Below are positions 26,241 through 34,253 of a stretch of DNA of 64,000 bases, one piece after another (position 1 is the stretch's first letter; every line of letters starts with the position of its first letter). This stretch comes from Sphingopyxis sp. PAMC25046 (lineage in GTDB: Bacteria > Pseudomonadota > Alphaproteobacteria > Sphingomonadales > Sphingomonadaceae), in the NCBI RefSeq assembly GCF_004795895.1, contig NZ_CP039250.1:1984001-2048000 (forward strand), read 5' to 3'. Both the position numbers and the translations under genes were made by a program. Under the pieces are notes generated by a model. That model was given only the letters and a program-made list of their open reading frames with translations. It had not been told where the DNA came from and ran no database searches.

Positions 26241-26573
26241 ATGACACGGCCAAAATCTCTCCAGGTACATGTCACCGTCGAGCTCGCTGAGCGGGTTCGT
26301 ACTGCAGCAAAGCGGCGCGATATAAGCGTCAGCGAATGGATCCGGTCGCTGCTTTCGCAGGCATGCGAAAACGACGATCTTGCATCCAAGCTCGAAACAT
26401 CGGTCGACCGCATCAGCCGTCAATCAGTGTTCACGATGGTCGGCGTTGATGCCCTTCTCGCAGGGCATGCCGATCACAGTCTGCGTGAGCGAGCCCATCA
26501 AGCCTACGCGCGCAAATGCAAGGAACTGGGGCTCTCCGCAAACGCCGGCGAGGGAGGTTCCGATGAAGCGTAA
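26241..26573 (+). CDS. Ribbon-helix-helix relaxosome accessory protein
   Basis: 110 residues from ATG 26241 (AAGGAG site). The N-terminus MTRPKSLQVHVTVELAERVRTAAKRRDISVSEWIRSLL is an MetJ/Arc-type ribbon-helix-helix, as in relaxosome proteins TraY/TrwA that bind oriT. The C-terminal half is helical. It overlaps the coupling protein gene by 11 bases. It probably binds the repeats just upstream and autoregulates the unit. Confidence 0.75.
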   Translation: MTRPKSLQVHVTVELAERVRTAAKRRDISVSEWIRSLLSQACENDDLASKLETSVDRISRQSVFTMVGVDALLAGHADHSLRERAHQAYARKCKELGLSANAGEGGSDEA

Positions 26574-28947
26574 CCTCGTCAACTTCACGCGCGGAAGTCA
26601 GCTGCTCGGACACTTCAGCTTCATGTTTGCAGCAGGTCTCAAGGGGCCGCTGATCATCGCCGCCATCGGCATTTCCTGCACTAGCTGGTGGACCATTTCG
26701 GCAGGGCTGAGCGATCACGAAGCCTACCTCGTCTGGATGCGAATTTATGCTGCCATCTACGGCTTCATGGAGTTTGACCCGGCCAAACAGGTCGCACTCG
26801 AAACGGGGTTTGGAGGAACCGTCCAGCTCCCCATCATCATGCTCGATGCCTATCCGCCGGTGATCAATGCCTGGGATCATCTGCTCGACTTGCTGGGCGA
26901 TGCTCTGGTGCGTTCGGCCTTGCTTCTCGTGCCGGCCTTCGTGTTGTTCTACTGGTTCGCAGCGCGCTTCGGCAGTCGTTCAAAAGAGCGCAAACATGAG
27001 CGCGGGGCCATGCTCGTGACACTACCCGAACTGGTCGATGAGCTGCGCGGGCACAACCAGCGCGAGCGCGCCCGTGAGCTTTCGAGCACTATGGGTTGGA
27101 AATGGCATCTGTGTTCGCCCAAAGAACTGTCTGCTGCATTTCCCTACCGGCCCTCGCATCTTGCGACGGTTGTTTACCCTTGGCGGCTCGAACAGAGCCA
27201 CGCCATGCTCATCGGGACCACCGGCATGGGCAAGACAGTCGCCATGTCGGACATGATTGCCGAAGCCCGCGCCAAGGGACAGCGCTGCGTCGTCTTCGAC
27301 CTCACCGGCGCTTTCATCGAACACTTCTACCAGGCCGACCGGGACATAATTCTGAACCCGCTCGACGCGCGCTGTCCCCAATGGAGCCTCTTCGACGAAT
27401 GCCGCACCGAAGGTGAATTCTGGGCGGCAGCGGAAGCCCTCGTACCCCATGACGGGGGCGGGGAGGCGCAGTTCTGGGTCATCGCGGCGCGTGCCCTATT
27501 CGTCGAGTTCTGCCTCAAACTGGTCGCTGAAGGACGGGGCACCAATGCTGCGCTTGCCCGCGAACTGATGACCGCTGATCTCTCGCGGGTCCACGCCATG
27601 ATGCGAGGCACGATCGCTGATCCCCTGACTGCTCCTGAAGCCGCGCGCATGGCGGAATCGATCCGGGCAGTGTTCAACGTGAACGCCAAGGCGCTGAAGC
27701 TCCTGCCCACTTCCGGGCGCCGCTTTTCGGTCCGCGACTGGATCGAGGAGGGCGCCCATGACGACGAGGGCACTAACGCCAAAAGAAGTGGCTCGATGGT
27801 CTTCATCTCGGCGCGCTACGTCGACATGAGCGTGTGCGCGCAGCTGCTCACGTTGTGGCTCGATACGGCGATGAACACGCTGATGACGATGCCTCGCACC
27901 AAGGACCTCAAATGCTGGTTCTTCATCGACGAGCTGGGCGCGCTTCACCGGCTCCCCGCTCTCGAGAAAGGCCTGCAGACAGCGCGCAATTTCGGCGGCG
28001 CAATCGTCACCGGCATCCATGCCTACGCCAAGCTCAAGGAGGTCTACGGTGAGAACATGGCGATGACGCTTGCATCGCTTGCCCGGACCAAATTGATCCT
28101 CGGTACGGCAGACCGCGAGACAGCTACCTGGTGTTCCGACTTCATCGGTCATCGCCAGGTTCGCGACATGGAAGAGGGCTACACCTATGGCTACAACAAT
28201 GCTCGCGACGCCGTCAGCCTGACGCCGCGCAAGCATATCGAGCCTTTGCTGCTGCCCGACCAGTTGATGAACCTGCCGCGCCTGTCAGGCTTCATCAAAT
28301 TCCCCGACGGCTTTCCTGCAGCGCCGGTCCGTCTGAAGCCGATAGACCGGGAAAGAATTGCACACGTTTTCGTCGGTCGGGCCAAGGATCGACAGCCGAT
28401 CCGGCAAGTCGAAGGCAAGAGTAAAGGCGGCGTGACAGATACCAATCCGCCAGCAAATCAGAGCGAACATCCCTCGTCGAACGACGACGGAGCAGGCAAG
28501 CCTGTCGTCCCAAAGCAAGGTACCCTTCCGCTTGAGCCGGTAGTCGAGGCGGATGCCAGGCGATCACGCCAGCAGGCCGCGAAACGGGTAGAGAAGGACA
28601 TTCCCGACGACACCAGGAAGGTGTCAGGTAAGTCCGGTCATCCGCGAAAATCGTCGCCCGACGAGCGCAAAGCAATGCCGCGTAACTCCCGTCCGCTGCT
28701 GCCGACGAATGCGGCGCTCCGCAAAGGCGATCATCCCGATGAGAAGGATCCATCGAATGGCGTGAAGGAGGGACGCCGAAGCGACTTGCCGCGGGCCAAT
28801 CCGCCCTCGGATAAGCCGCAAGCTGTCGACCGGACAGCCCAGCGCCAGCGAGAGGCAGAAGCCCGCAAGCTCATGCTTGAAGACGGCGTTCCCGAGCAGG
28901 ATCAGCCATCGCACGAGGGCCCCGATCTCGGCGATTTTGAACTGTGA
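26563..28947 (+). CDS. traD: Type IV coupling protein TraD/VirD4
   Basis: 794 residues. ATPase that brings the relaxase-DNA complex to the F-type secretion channel. Two N-terminal membrane segments (about 20-45 and 100-125) are followed by the RecA-like domain: Walker A GTTGMGKT (about 218-225) and Walker B CWFFIDELGALHRL (about 447-460). The RDMEEGYTYGYNNARDAVSLTP segment and LPDQLMNLPRLSGFIKFPDG are typical of F-like TraD. The last 170 residues are a basic, low-complexity tail ending PDLGDFEL, the likely docking tail for TraI. Overlaps the RHH gene. Confidence 0.92.
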   Translation: MKRNLVNFTRGSQLLGHFSFMFAAGLKGPLIIAAIGISCTSWWTISAGLSDHEAYLVWMRIYAAIYGFMEFDPAKQVALETGFGGTVQLPIIMLDAYPPVINAWDHLLDLLGDALVRSALLLVPAFVLFYWFAARFGSRSKERKHERGAMLVTLPELVDELRGHNQRERARELSSTMGWKWHLCSPKELSAAFPYRPSHLATVVYPWRLEQSHAMLIGTTGMGKTVAMSDMIAEARAKGQRCVVFDLTGAFIEHFYQADRDIILNPLDARCPQWSLFDECRTEGEFWAAAEALVPHDGGGEAQFWVIAARALFVEFCLKLVAEGRGTNAALARELMTADLSRVHAMMRGTIADPLTAPEAARMAESIRAVFNVNAKALKLLPTSGRRFSVRDWIEEGAHDDEGTNAKRSGSMVFISARYVDMSVCAQLLTLWLDTAMNTLMTMPRTKDLKCWFFIDELGALHRLPALEKGLQTARNFGGAIVTGIHAYAKLKEVYGENMAMTLASLARTKLILGTADRETATWCSDFIGHRQVRDMEEGYTYGYNNARDAVSLTPRKHIEPLLLPDQLMNLPRLSGFIKFPDGFPAAPVRLKPIDRERIAHVFVGRAKDRQPIRQVEGKSKGGVTDTNPPANQSEHPSSNDDGAGKPVVPKQGTLPLEPVVEADARRSRQQAAKRVEKDIPDDTRKVSGKSGHPRKSSPDERKAMPRNSRPLLPTNAALRKGDHPDEKDPSNGVKEGRRSDLPRANPPSDKPQAVDRTAQRQREAEARKLMLEDGVPEQDQPSHEGPDLGDFEL

Positions 28948-28984
28948 CGCACGAGGCAGACGCCGCCTGGCGGAGTGAGACCTG

Positions 28985-31921
28985 ATGCTCTCTGTAGCCA
29001 ATGTCCGTACTGCTGGCGGCGCTGCTAACTACTTTGCCGCCGACAATTACTACACCCGCGCCGATGCCGAGAGATCTGGTCAATGGCTTGGCAAGGGGGC
29101 GGAAACGCTTGGACTGCGAGGCGTTATCCAAGCCTCGCAGTTCGAGGCAGTACTCAAGGGCATACTGCCCGATGGCAGCCGTGTCGGGAGCGATAACAGA
29201 GCCCATCGCGCCGGCACCGATCTTACATTTTCGATGCCCAAGAGTTGGTCCATCCTTGCCCTCGTCGGCGGAGACAGGCGTATCCTCGATGCCTATGGCG
29301 CGGCCGTCCGCGAGACGTTGGCCTGGGCCGAGAAGAATCTCGCCGAAACCCGCATGGAAGTCCGAGGCAAGGAACGGGTGGTCGCGACGCGCAATCTCGT
29401 GATCGGGCTTTTCCAGCACGATACAAACCGTAACCAGGAGCCAAACGCGCACTTTCACGCCGTGGTTGCCAATGTAACCCAGGGTCCCGATGGCAAATGG
29501 CGAGCGCTGAGAAATGACAAGATTTGGGAGCACAACACGCTGCTCAATGCCATGACCATGGCGCGCTTCCGCTTAGCCGTAGAAAAGCTCGGCTACCAGG
29601 TTGGGGAATACGGCAAGCATGGCAACTTTGAAGCAGTGGGCGTCCCTAAACCCGTTCGTGATGCCTTCAGTTCGCGCCGCGCCGAGATCCTCGACAAGCT
29701 TTCGACGATGGAAGGCAAAGGGCTCGCGGCGCGCAATGCGGCCAATCTGATGACCCGGGCGGACAAAGGGCCGGTGGCAGACCGCCAGGCTCTCGTGAAC
29801 CAATGGCGCGAGGCAGCAGCACAGTTGGGCTTTGATCCGAGACTTGTCATTTCACAGGCCAATGCACGGGCCGCCACCGACATTGGCTCTGTCTCCGGAA
29901 TTGGAAATTCGGTGCGATCGATCAGTCACCGGGCGCGCCTTTTGGCTGCGACCTTTGCGGAGCGTCTGGGGCTACGTCAGGGCGACCCGCTTGTGCCTCG
30001 CGACATGGGGCGCCGGACGCCCGAGCAGATCGCGGCCGTTCATGCGGTCGCATCGGCGATCAGGCACTTGGGCGAGCGCGAGGCGGCCTTCTCGCGGACC
30101 GAGATATATCGCTCGGCGCTAGGCTTCGCCTTGCCCACAACTCTTGCCGATATCGAACACCGCGTCGACCAATTACTTCGCCAGGGCCACCTGCAAAAAG
30201 GCAAGGGTGCAGATCGCAATCTTGTCACAACCCGCGATGCAATCGGGCTCGAGCAGCGCATCATTGCGGCCGTCGAAGGTGGCCGGGGACATGGGACTGC
30301 GGTGGTCGAAGCTGATGTGGCCGGAGGGCGGCTACAGGCGCTCACTCAGCTCAAATATGGCCTGACCTTGAACCCTGGGCAGGAGGGGGCAGGGCGCCTG
30401 CTTCTCGCTTCGCATAACCGAATTGTCGCTATTCAAGGCGTAGCTGGCGCCGGCAAGAGTACCGTCCTCAAACCCGTTGCCGACATCTTGCGCGAGGAAG
30501 GCAGGTCTGTGCTCGGGCTCGCAGTCCAGAACACGCTCGTGCAGATGCTTGAACGTGACACCGGCATTCCCTCGATGACGGTCGCGCGCTTTATACGCCA
30601 ACATCAAGGCCTTCTGGAAGGAGCGGACCAGGCGAGGCTTGCCGAGGCTCGCGCGTCTCTGCGCGGCACCACGGTGCTGCTCGACGAAGCCTCGATGGTC
30701 GGCAATGCCGACAAGGAAAAGCTCGTGCGCCTCGCCAATCTGCTTCAGCTCGACCGCTTCGCCAGCATCGGCGACAGGAAGCAATTGGGCGCTGTCGATG
30801 CGGGCAAACCCTTCGACGTCATGCAGAAGGCAGGCGTCGAAACGGCCACCATGAACACAAATCTCCGGGCCCGCGATAAGGCGCTGCGCGATGCTCAATA
30901 TGCAGCGCAGGGCGGACATATCGACGAGGCCTTGCGGCATCTCGGTCCGCATATCGTCGCTTCAGGTGATACAGCTACCATCGACGCCGCGGCGGCCTGG
31001 CTATCGCTTTCGCCTGCTGAGCGTGAGGTGACCGCGATCTATGCGTCGGGTCGCAATTTGCGCGGACAGGTGAATGAAGCAGTCCAGACCGGGCTCAAGG
31101 CCAATGGAGAATTGGGACCGGGTTCCATGGGTCTCACTGTGCTGTCGCGGGTCAACCTGACGCGTGAGGAAATGCGCTATTCGCGCAGCTATGCGGCCGG
31201 CATGGTGCTCGAAGTCGACCGCCGGCAACGGGGGCAGGGCCTTCAGAGAGGGCGCTATGAGGTGATCGCGACCGATCCCTCCCGCGAACGCGTGATGCTG
31301 CAGAACGAGCGGGGCAAGCGCTTTGAATTCCGGCCGGGCCAGATGCGACCGCAAGGTGAGCAGGATCCGCTGCGTCTGTTTGAGGTTCGCCCACTAGAAA
31401 TTCACGATGGTGACCGCATCCGCTGGACGGCGACCGATCATAAGCGCGGCCTGCTCAACGCCGATCAGGCGCGCATCGTGGCGGTTGATCCGAAGGGTGT
31501 CACAGTGAAAACGTCGCTTGGCGCCGAACACCTGCTGGGGCTGGGCGACCCCATGCTCGAGCGTCTCGATCTCGCCTACGCGCTCAATGCGCACATGGCG
31601 CAGGGTCTGACATCCGACCGCGGGATTGCCGTCATGGACAGCCGCGAACGCAATCTTGCCAACCAGCAGACATTTCTCGTGACGATAACCCGCCTGCGCG
31701 ATGGTCTGACCCTGTTTGTTGACAATGCGGGCAAGCTCGAATCAGCAGTTGAGCGCAATCCGGGAATGAAACGCTCGGCGCTCGAAACGGTCAATCAGCT
31801 GCGCGATGCGGCAGCAACGGGCCAGGCTAAGGGCAAGGCGCCTGATCGTTCGCAAGAACCGGCTCGCGAGCCGCCAGAACTCGATCGCTCGATCACCAAG
31901 CCCTTCGAAATCGGGATCTGA
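28985..31921 (+). CDS. traI: MobF relaxase-helicase (TraI/TrwC)
   Basis: 978 residues; nicks oriT, stays bound to the 5' end and unwinds the transferred strand. The relaxase domain (about 1-300) has candidate catalytic tyrosines Y16 and the pair Y22-Y23, and the metal triad H145, H156, H158 in HDTNRNQEPNAHFHAVVAN. The SF1 helicase shows Walker A AIQGVAGAGKST (about 481-492), TVLLDEASMVGN for Walker B, and MNTNLRA and AHMAQGLTSDRGIAV in later motifs. Shorter than F TraI (1756) and close to TrwC (966), so only one active helicase block is present. The GGAGTGAG site decides the start, 37 bases after traD. Confidence 0.93.
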   Translation: MLSVANVRTAGGAANYFAADNYYTRADAERSGQWLGKGAETLGLRGVIQASQFEAVLKGILPDGSRVGSDNRAHRAGTDLTFSMPKSWSILALVGGDRRILDAYGAAVRETLAWAEKNLAETRMEVRGKERVVATRNLVIGLFQHDTNRNQEPNAHFHAVVANVTQGPDGKWRALRNDKIWEHNTLLNAMTMARFRLAVEKLGYQVGEYGKHGNFEAVGVPKPVRDAFSSRRAEILDKLSTMEGKGLAARNAANLMTRADKGPVADRQALVNQWREAAAQLGFDPRLVISQANARAATDIGSVSGIGNSVRSISHRARLLAATFAERLGLRQGDPLVPRDMGRRTPEQIAAVHAVASAIRHLGEREAAFSRTEIYRSALGFALPTTLADIEHRVDQLLRQGHLQKGKGADRNLVTTRDAIGLEQRIIAAVEGGRGHGTAVVEADVAGGRLQALTQLKYGLTLNPGQEGAGRLLLASHNRIVAIQGVAGAGKSTVLKPVADILREEGRSVLGLAVQNTLVQMLERDTGIPSMTVARFIRQHQGLLEGADQARLAEARASLRGTTVLLDEASMVGNADKEKLVRLANLLQLDRFASIGDRKQLGAVDAGKPFDVMQKAGVETATMNTNLRARDKALRDAQYAAQGGHIDEALRHLGPHIVASGDTATIDAAAAWLSLSPAEREVTAIYASGRNLRGQVNEAVQTGLKANGELGPGSMGLTVLSRVNLTREEMRYSRSYAAGMVLEVDRRQRGQGLQRGRYEVIATDPSRERVMLQNERGKRFEFRPGQMRPQGEQDPLRLFEVRPLEIHDGDRIRWTATDHKRGLLNADQARIVAVDPKGVTVKTSLGAEHLLGLGDPMLERLDLAYALNAHMAQGLTSDRGIAVMDSRERNLANQQTFLVTITRLRDGLTLFVDNAGKLESAVERNPGMKRSALETVNQLRDAAATGQAKGKAPDRSQEPAREPPELDRSITKPFEIGI

Positions 31922-31967
31922 CGCAGCGGCTATCCGCATGGGTTCATATGGCACCGGTTGACTGTTA

Positions 31968-31982
31968 GTTCTGTTTTTGTTC
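31968..31982 (+). promoter_or_regulatory. SOS (LexA) box ahead of a small gene
   Basis: GTTC-N7-GTTC with a T-run spacer. A -35 TTGACT lies at 31958-31963 and a weak -10 TCTCAT at 31981-31986, placing the expected start of transcription right at the ATG at 31994 (leaderless). Confidence 0.65.
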
Positions 31983-31993
31983 TCATGGCGACC

Positions 31994-32233
31994 ATGTCCC
32001 GAATCGCCGATGAAATCCTGCTCACGCATATCGAAGTCGCGATTGCCATCGCGTCCGAAGCAACGCTTGTCGGGCTCGGTGCTGACGACCCGCGAACCCA
32101 GCGCAATGCTCGTGTCGATCTCGCGCGCCATCTGGTTGAACGCATGCAGGGTTTGGAGATCGAAGGCGAGGGGAATGCCAGCAGGAGCTCGCAGCCCACT
32201 CTCTTTCCAGGCGATCTCTCGCCGATGGGCTGA
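31994..32233 (+). CDS. Small, probably SOS-regulated protein of unknown function
   Basis: 79 residues (or 82 from ATG 31985). MSRIADEILLTHIEVAIAIASEATL is an amphipathic helix, with basic RTQRNARVDLARHLVERMQG next and a short polar tail ending LFPGDLSPMG. No family recognised. It lacks a ribosome site, but the SOS box and the promoter spacing fit a leaderless message. An overlapping minus-strand frame looks like a composition artefact. Confidence 0.5.
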   Translation: MSRIADEILLTHIEVAIAIASEATLVGLGADDPRTQRNARVDLARHLVERMQGLEIEGEGNASRSSQPTLFPGDLSPMG

Positions 32234-32266
32234 CCAGCATTGAGATGTGGCTGAGGTAATACTGGC

Positions 32267-32464
32267 TTATTGCAGGCGCGTCGGGCGATCCTTGCCCATC
32301 AGCTCTGCCACGCGTTTGGCGATGGCTTTCCAGGTGGCGATGCCCGCCTCGTCCTGTGCCAGCGCGAGCGCGCCGATCTGCTCGGCGACATGAAGCGGTG
32401 CATTCTCACCATGGGTTTTCAGGACCTGGTTGGCACAAGCCCAGAGTTCCCAATCGCTCAACAT
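32267..32464 (-). CDS. DUF6961-like small protein
   Basis: 65 residues: LSDWELWACANQVLKTHGENAPLHVAEQIGALALAQDEAGIATWKAIAKRV matches the DUF6961 pattern (DWELWACA start, AEQI, ATWKAIA). Soluble, helical, function unknown. Its start overlaps the stop of the upstream gene by one base (TGATG), so it is the last gene of the S24-nuclease-DUF5818 unit or its offshoot. Confidence 0.65.
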   Translation of the reverse strand: MLSDWELWACANQVLKTHGENAPLHVAEQIGALALAQDEAGIATWKAIAKRVAELMGKDRPTRLQ

Positions 32465-32772
32465 CAGCCGAGACGTCCAACAAGGCCGAGTAAGAACGCG
32501 ATCAAACCGTAGCCCACGACACTGCTGGCGAGGAGCAGTTCAATATTGAATTTGGAGCGAGGAGGGCGGGATTGTCCTGCTGGCCAGATCTGATCGCAGA
32601 TGAGCTCGTTGAACCCGGCGCGGCGTCCGCAGACTTCCACTTCGCATCCGATCAACCGGCGTACTCTACGCCCGGCGTCGAGCTCCCACACCCCGCCGCC
32701 CGAATGCAGTTCAAGTCCGAAGGGGCCTTCGGCAAGACGGCCTGTCAGACGGAGTTCCGGGCCTAGCGGCAT
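32464..32772 (-). CDS. DUF5818-like protein with C-terminal membrane helix
   Basis: 102 residues from ATG 32772. The first 70 residues carry the DUF5818-like pattern (LRLTGRLAEGPFGLELHSGGGVWELDAG, then RRLIGCEVEVCGRRAGFNELICDQIW), the same as the protein at 5209-5397. It differs by a C-terminal hydrophobic helix (LLLASSVVGYGLIAFLLGLVG), so it is probably anchored in the inner membrane. Overlaps the nuclease gene by 10 bases. Function unknown. Confidence 0.6.
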   Translation of the reverse strand: MPLGPELRLTGRLAEGPFGLELHSGGGVWELDAGRRVRRLIGCEVEVCGRRAGFNELICDQIWPAGQSRPPRSKFNIELLLASSVVGYGLIAFLLGLVGRLG

Positions 32773-33188
32773 GCAGGCCCTTTCCAGTAGCGATCCCAAC
32801 GCAGCACTGTGCGTGTCTGGATCATCGAGCAGGAGAGATCGGCTCCGTTCGGCAGTCGGCACCAGGCAGCCGTCCGGTTGCCGCCTGCCGAACCTTCCGA
32901 CCGGCATGTCAATCTCGGTCCAAGAACCACGACGTGCCCTGTCGAGATGGTCCCTCGAGGGCCGCCAAGAAGATCGACGAGCGCGTCGCGCGCTTCGGTA
33001 GCCGACGCGTCGGGGCAGGGCTGGTTGGTCCGGCATGTTCCGTCCATTTCGCGCGCGGCGATCCCGGCGATGCGGACATGGGGGCCTTCGGCGCACCATA
33101 TGGGCCCGTCGCCATCCCACACATGCGTGGGTGTGCAGGTAAAGGTCTGGCCGGCAGCGACGATCGAGGCAGCGAGGAGGGCAAGCAT
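32763..33188 (-). CDS. Exported thermonuclease (SNase)-like protein
   Basis: 141 residues from ATG 33188, beginning with a short signal peptide (MLALLAASIVAAG). The SNase-like core is VWDGDGPIWCAEGPHVRIAGIAAREMDG: the D-G-D loop, Arg in VRIAGI and Glu in AREMDG correspond to the nuclease's metal and catalytic residues. Cysteine-rich (five or more), consistent with periplasmic disulfides. Such small nuclease homologues are common on conjugative elements; a role in entry exclusion or DNA scavenging is speculative. It lies 12 bases after the S24 repressor gene, so it is probably co-transcribed. Confidence 0.75.
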   Translation of the reverse strand: MLALLAASIVAAGQTFTCTPTHVWDGDGPIWCAEGPHVRIAGIAAREMDGTCRTNQPCPDASATEARDALVDLLGGPRGTISTGHVVVLGPRLTCRSEGSAGGNRTAAWCRLPNGADLSCSMIQTRTVLRWDRYWKGPACR

Positions 33189-33199
33189 TGGCGAGCTAC

Positions 33200-33844
33200 C
33201 TAGCGAAGCGCGCGGCCGAACCAAAGCACGCGGCCGACAATATTGATCGTCCGCTTCTCCAGTCCGCGCCAACTGGGATAGGCCGGATTGTCGCTGAGGA
33301 CCGAGACCCGCTTGCCTTGCGGCTCGATTGCGACCCGCTTGACGCTGAGCATGTCGTCCATGCGCAGCACATAGATCCCGTCGCGCAGCCGCGACTGTCC
33401 ATCGTTGAGATCGACCATGACTTCATCGCCGTCATGCAGCGTTGGCTCCATCGAATCCCCGTGCACGGCGATGATCGAAAGGCTCGTCGCCTTGCTTGCG
33501 GTCAGACGGCGCAGCCACTTCTCGTCGAACCCGAACTGGGCGCATTTGGATTCCATTTCGGCCAAAGCGCCGTGCCCCGCCGAGGCTTCGACATCAAGAA
33601 CCGGGACATGGACCAGTTCGACGACCGGGCCGGATCGCCGTTCGGGCGCACCGAGGATCTTCTCGTCTACTCCGAAGAAGCGGGCGAGCACGGAGCGGTC
33701 CTGCTCGTCCAGTTGGCGGGGGCTGCCGCGGCGGATGTATTGCTGGATATAGGCCGCGTTGCGTCCGAGAAGGCGAGAAATCGAGGAGTAATTACAGCCT
33801 CGTTGCTGGATCAGATCGTCCAGGGCTTTGCGTGCATCTTCCAT
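33200..33844 (-). CDS. LexA/CI-like repressor, S24 peptidase
   Basis: 214 residues. An N-terminal helix-turn-helix (about 18-45; YSSISRLLGRNAAYIQQYIRRG) is joined to an S24 self-cleavage domain: cleavage site Ala89-Gly90 (EASAGHG), nucleophile Ser131 (GDSMEPTL) and general base Lys169 (SVKRVAIEP). All three elements are intact, so RecA-stimulated autocleavage is expected. It probably keeps the ICE quiescent and releases it after DNA damage, like the CI-type repressors of SXT or phage. Divergent from the small DNA-binding gene, with operators and an SOS box between. Confidence 0.88.
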   Translation of the reverse strand: MEDARKALDDLIQQRGCNYSSISRLLGRNAAYIQQYIRRGSPRQLDEQDRSVLARFFGVDEKILGAPERRSGPVVELVHVPVLDVEASAGHGALAEMESKCAQFGFDEKWLRRLTASKATSLSIIAVHGDSMEPTLHDGDEVMVDLNDGQSRLRDGIYVLRMDDMLSVKRVAIEPQGKRVSVLSDNPAYPSWRGLEKRTINIVGRVLWFGRALR

Positions 33845-33867
33845 CGCTGCGGGTCCTATCGCATCCG

Positions 33868-33906
33868 TCTAGGAAATTCGATCCTAGACTCTAGGAAGTC
33901 TTCCTA
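33868..33906. promoter_or_regulatory. Two palindromic operators in the repressor switch region
   Basis: TCTAGGA (33868-33874) with TCCTAGA (33882-33888), spacer of 7, and TAGGAA-GTC-TTCCTA (33892-33906). Both share the half-site TAGGA, as expected for repeated operators of one dimeric repressor. They lie just upstream of the S24 gene. Confidence 0.65.
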
Positions 33907-33910
33907 ATAA

Positions 33911-33925
33911 GAACATATCAAGAAC
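33911..33925. promoter_or_regulatory. SOS (LexA) box in the repressor switch region
   Basis: GAAC-N7-GAAC; on the minus strand it reads GTTC-TTGATAT-GTTC and contains TTGATA, a -35 directed at the S24 repressor gene. The palindromes at 33868-33906 follow on the same side. Confidence 0.7.
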
Positions 33926-33950
33926 ACAAGCGGAAAGCGAGTCGAAGGCG

Positions 33951-34169
33951 ATGGAGCTCCTGGACCAGATCGAGGGCTATTTGGCGCGAAGCGGTACGAA
34001 GGCCAGCATGTTTGGTAGGCAGGCCGTCGGGGACCCCCGTTTCGTGCAGGATATGCGCGAAGGGCGTCGACCCAGGCGCAAGACAACGCAACGTGTCCTT
34101 AATTTTCTCGCGTCTACAGAGGGAGTTGCGTCCACGCGCTCGGATCATCTTGACGTGTTGGCGGATTAG
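33951..34169 (+). CDS. Small Cro-like DNA-binding protein
   Basis: 72 residues: LLDQIEGYLARSGTKASMFGRQAVGDPRFVQDMREGRRPRRKTTQRVLNFLAS has the shape of a Cro or phage-type helix-turn-helix (recognition region around MFGRQAVGDPRFVQDMREGR). It faces the S24 repressor, so the pair resembles a cI/cro switch. It lies 85 bases before the BREX regulator frame. No clear ribosome site (GGCG ahead). Confidence 0.65.
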   Translation: MELLDQIEGYLARSGTKASMFGRQAVGDPRFVQDMREGRRPRRKTTQRVLNFLASTEGVASTRSDHLDVLAD

Positions 34170-34253
34170 ATTCGTATTGCCTTAATCACATCCGTACAGT
34201 AGGTGTGCCCATACAGAAACTGGTCAGTCCAGCTTTTGTGGGGGCTACGGGGC

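Noticed and set aside
31930..32240. Minus-strand small frames opposite the 31994 gene
   Set aside because: They are rich in Arg/Ser/Pro without family pattern, and the promoter and SOS box point to the plus strand.
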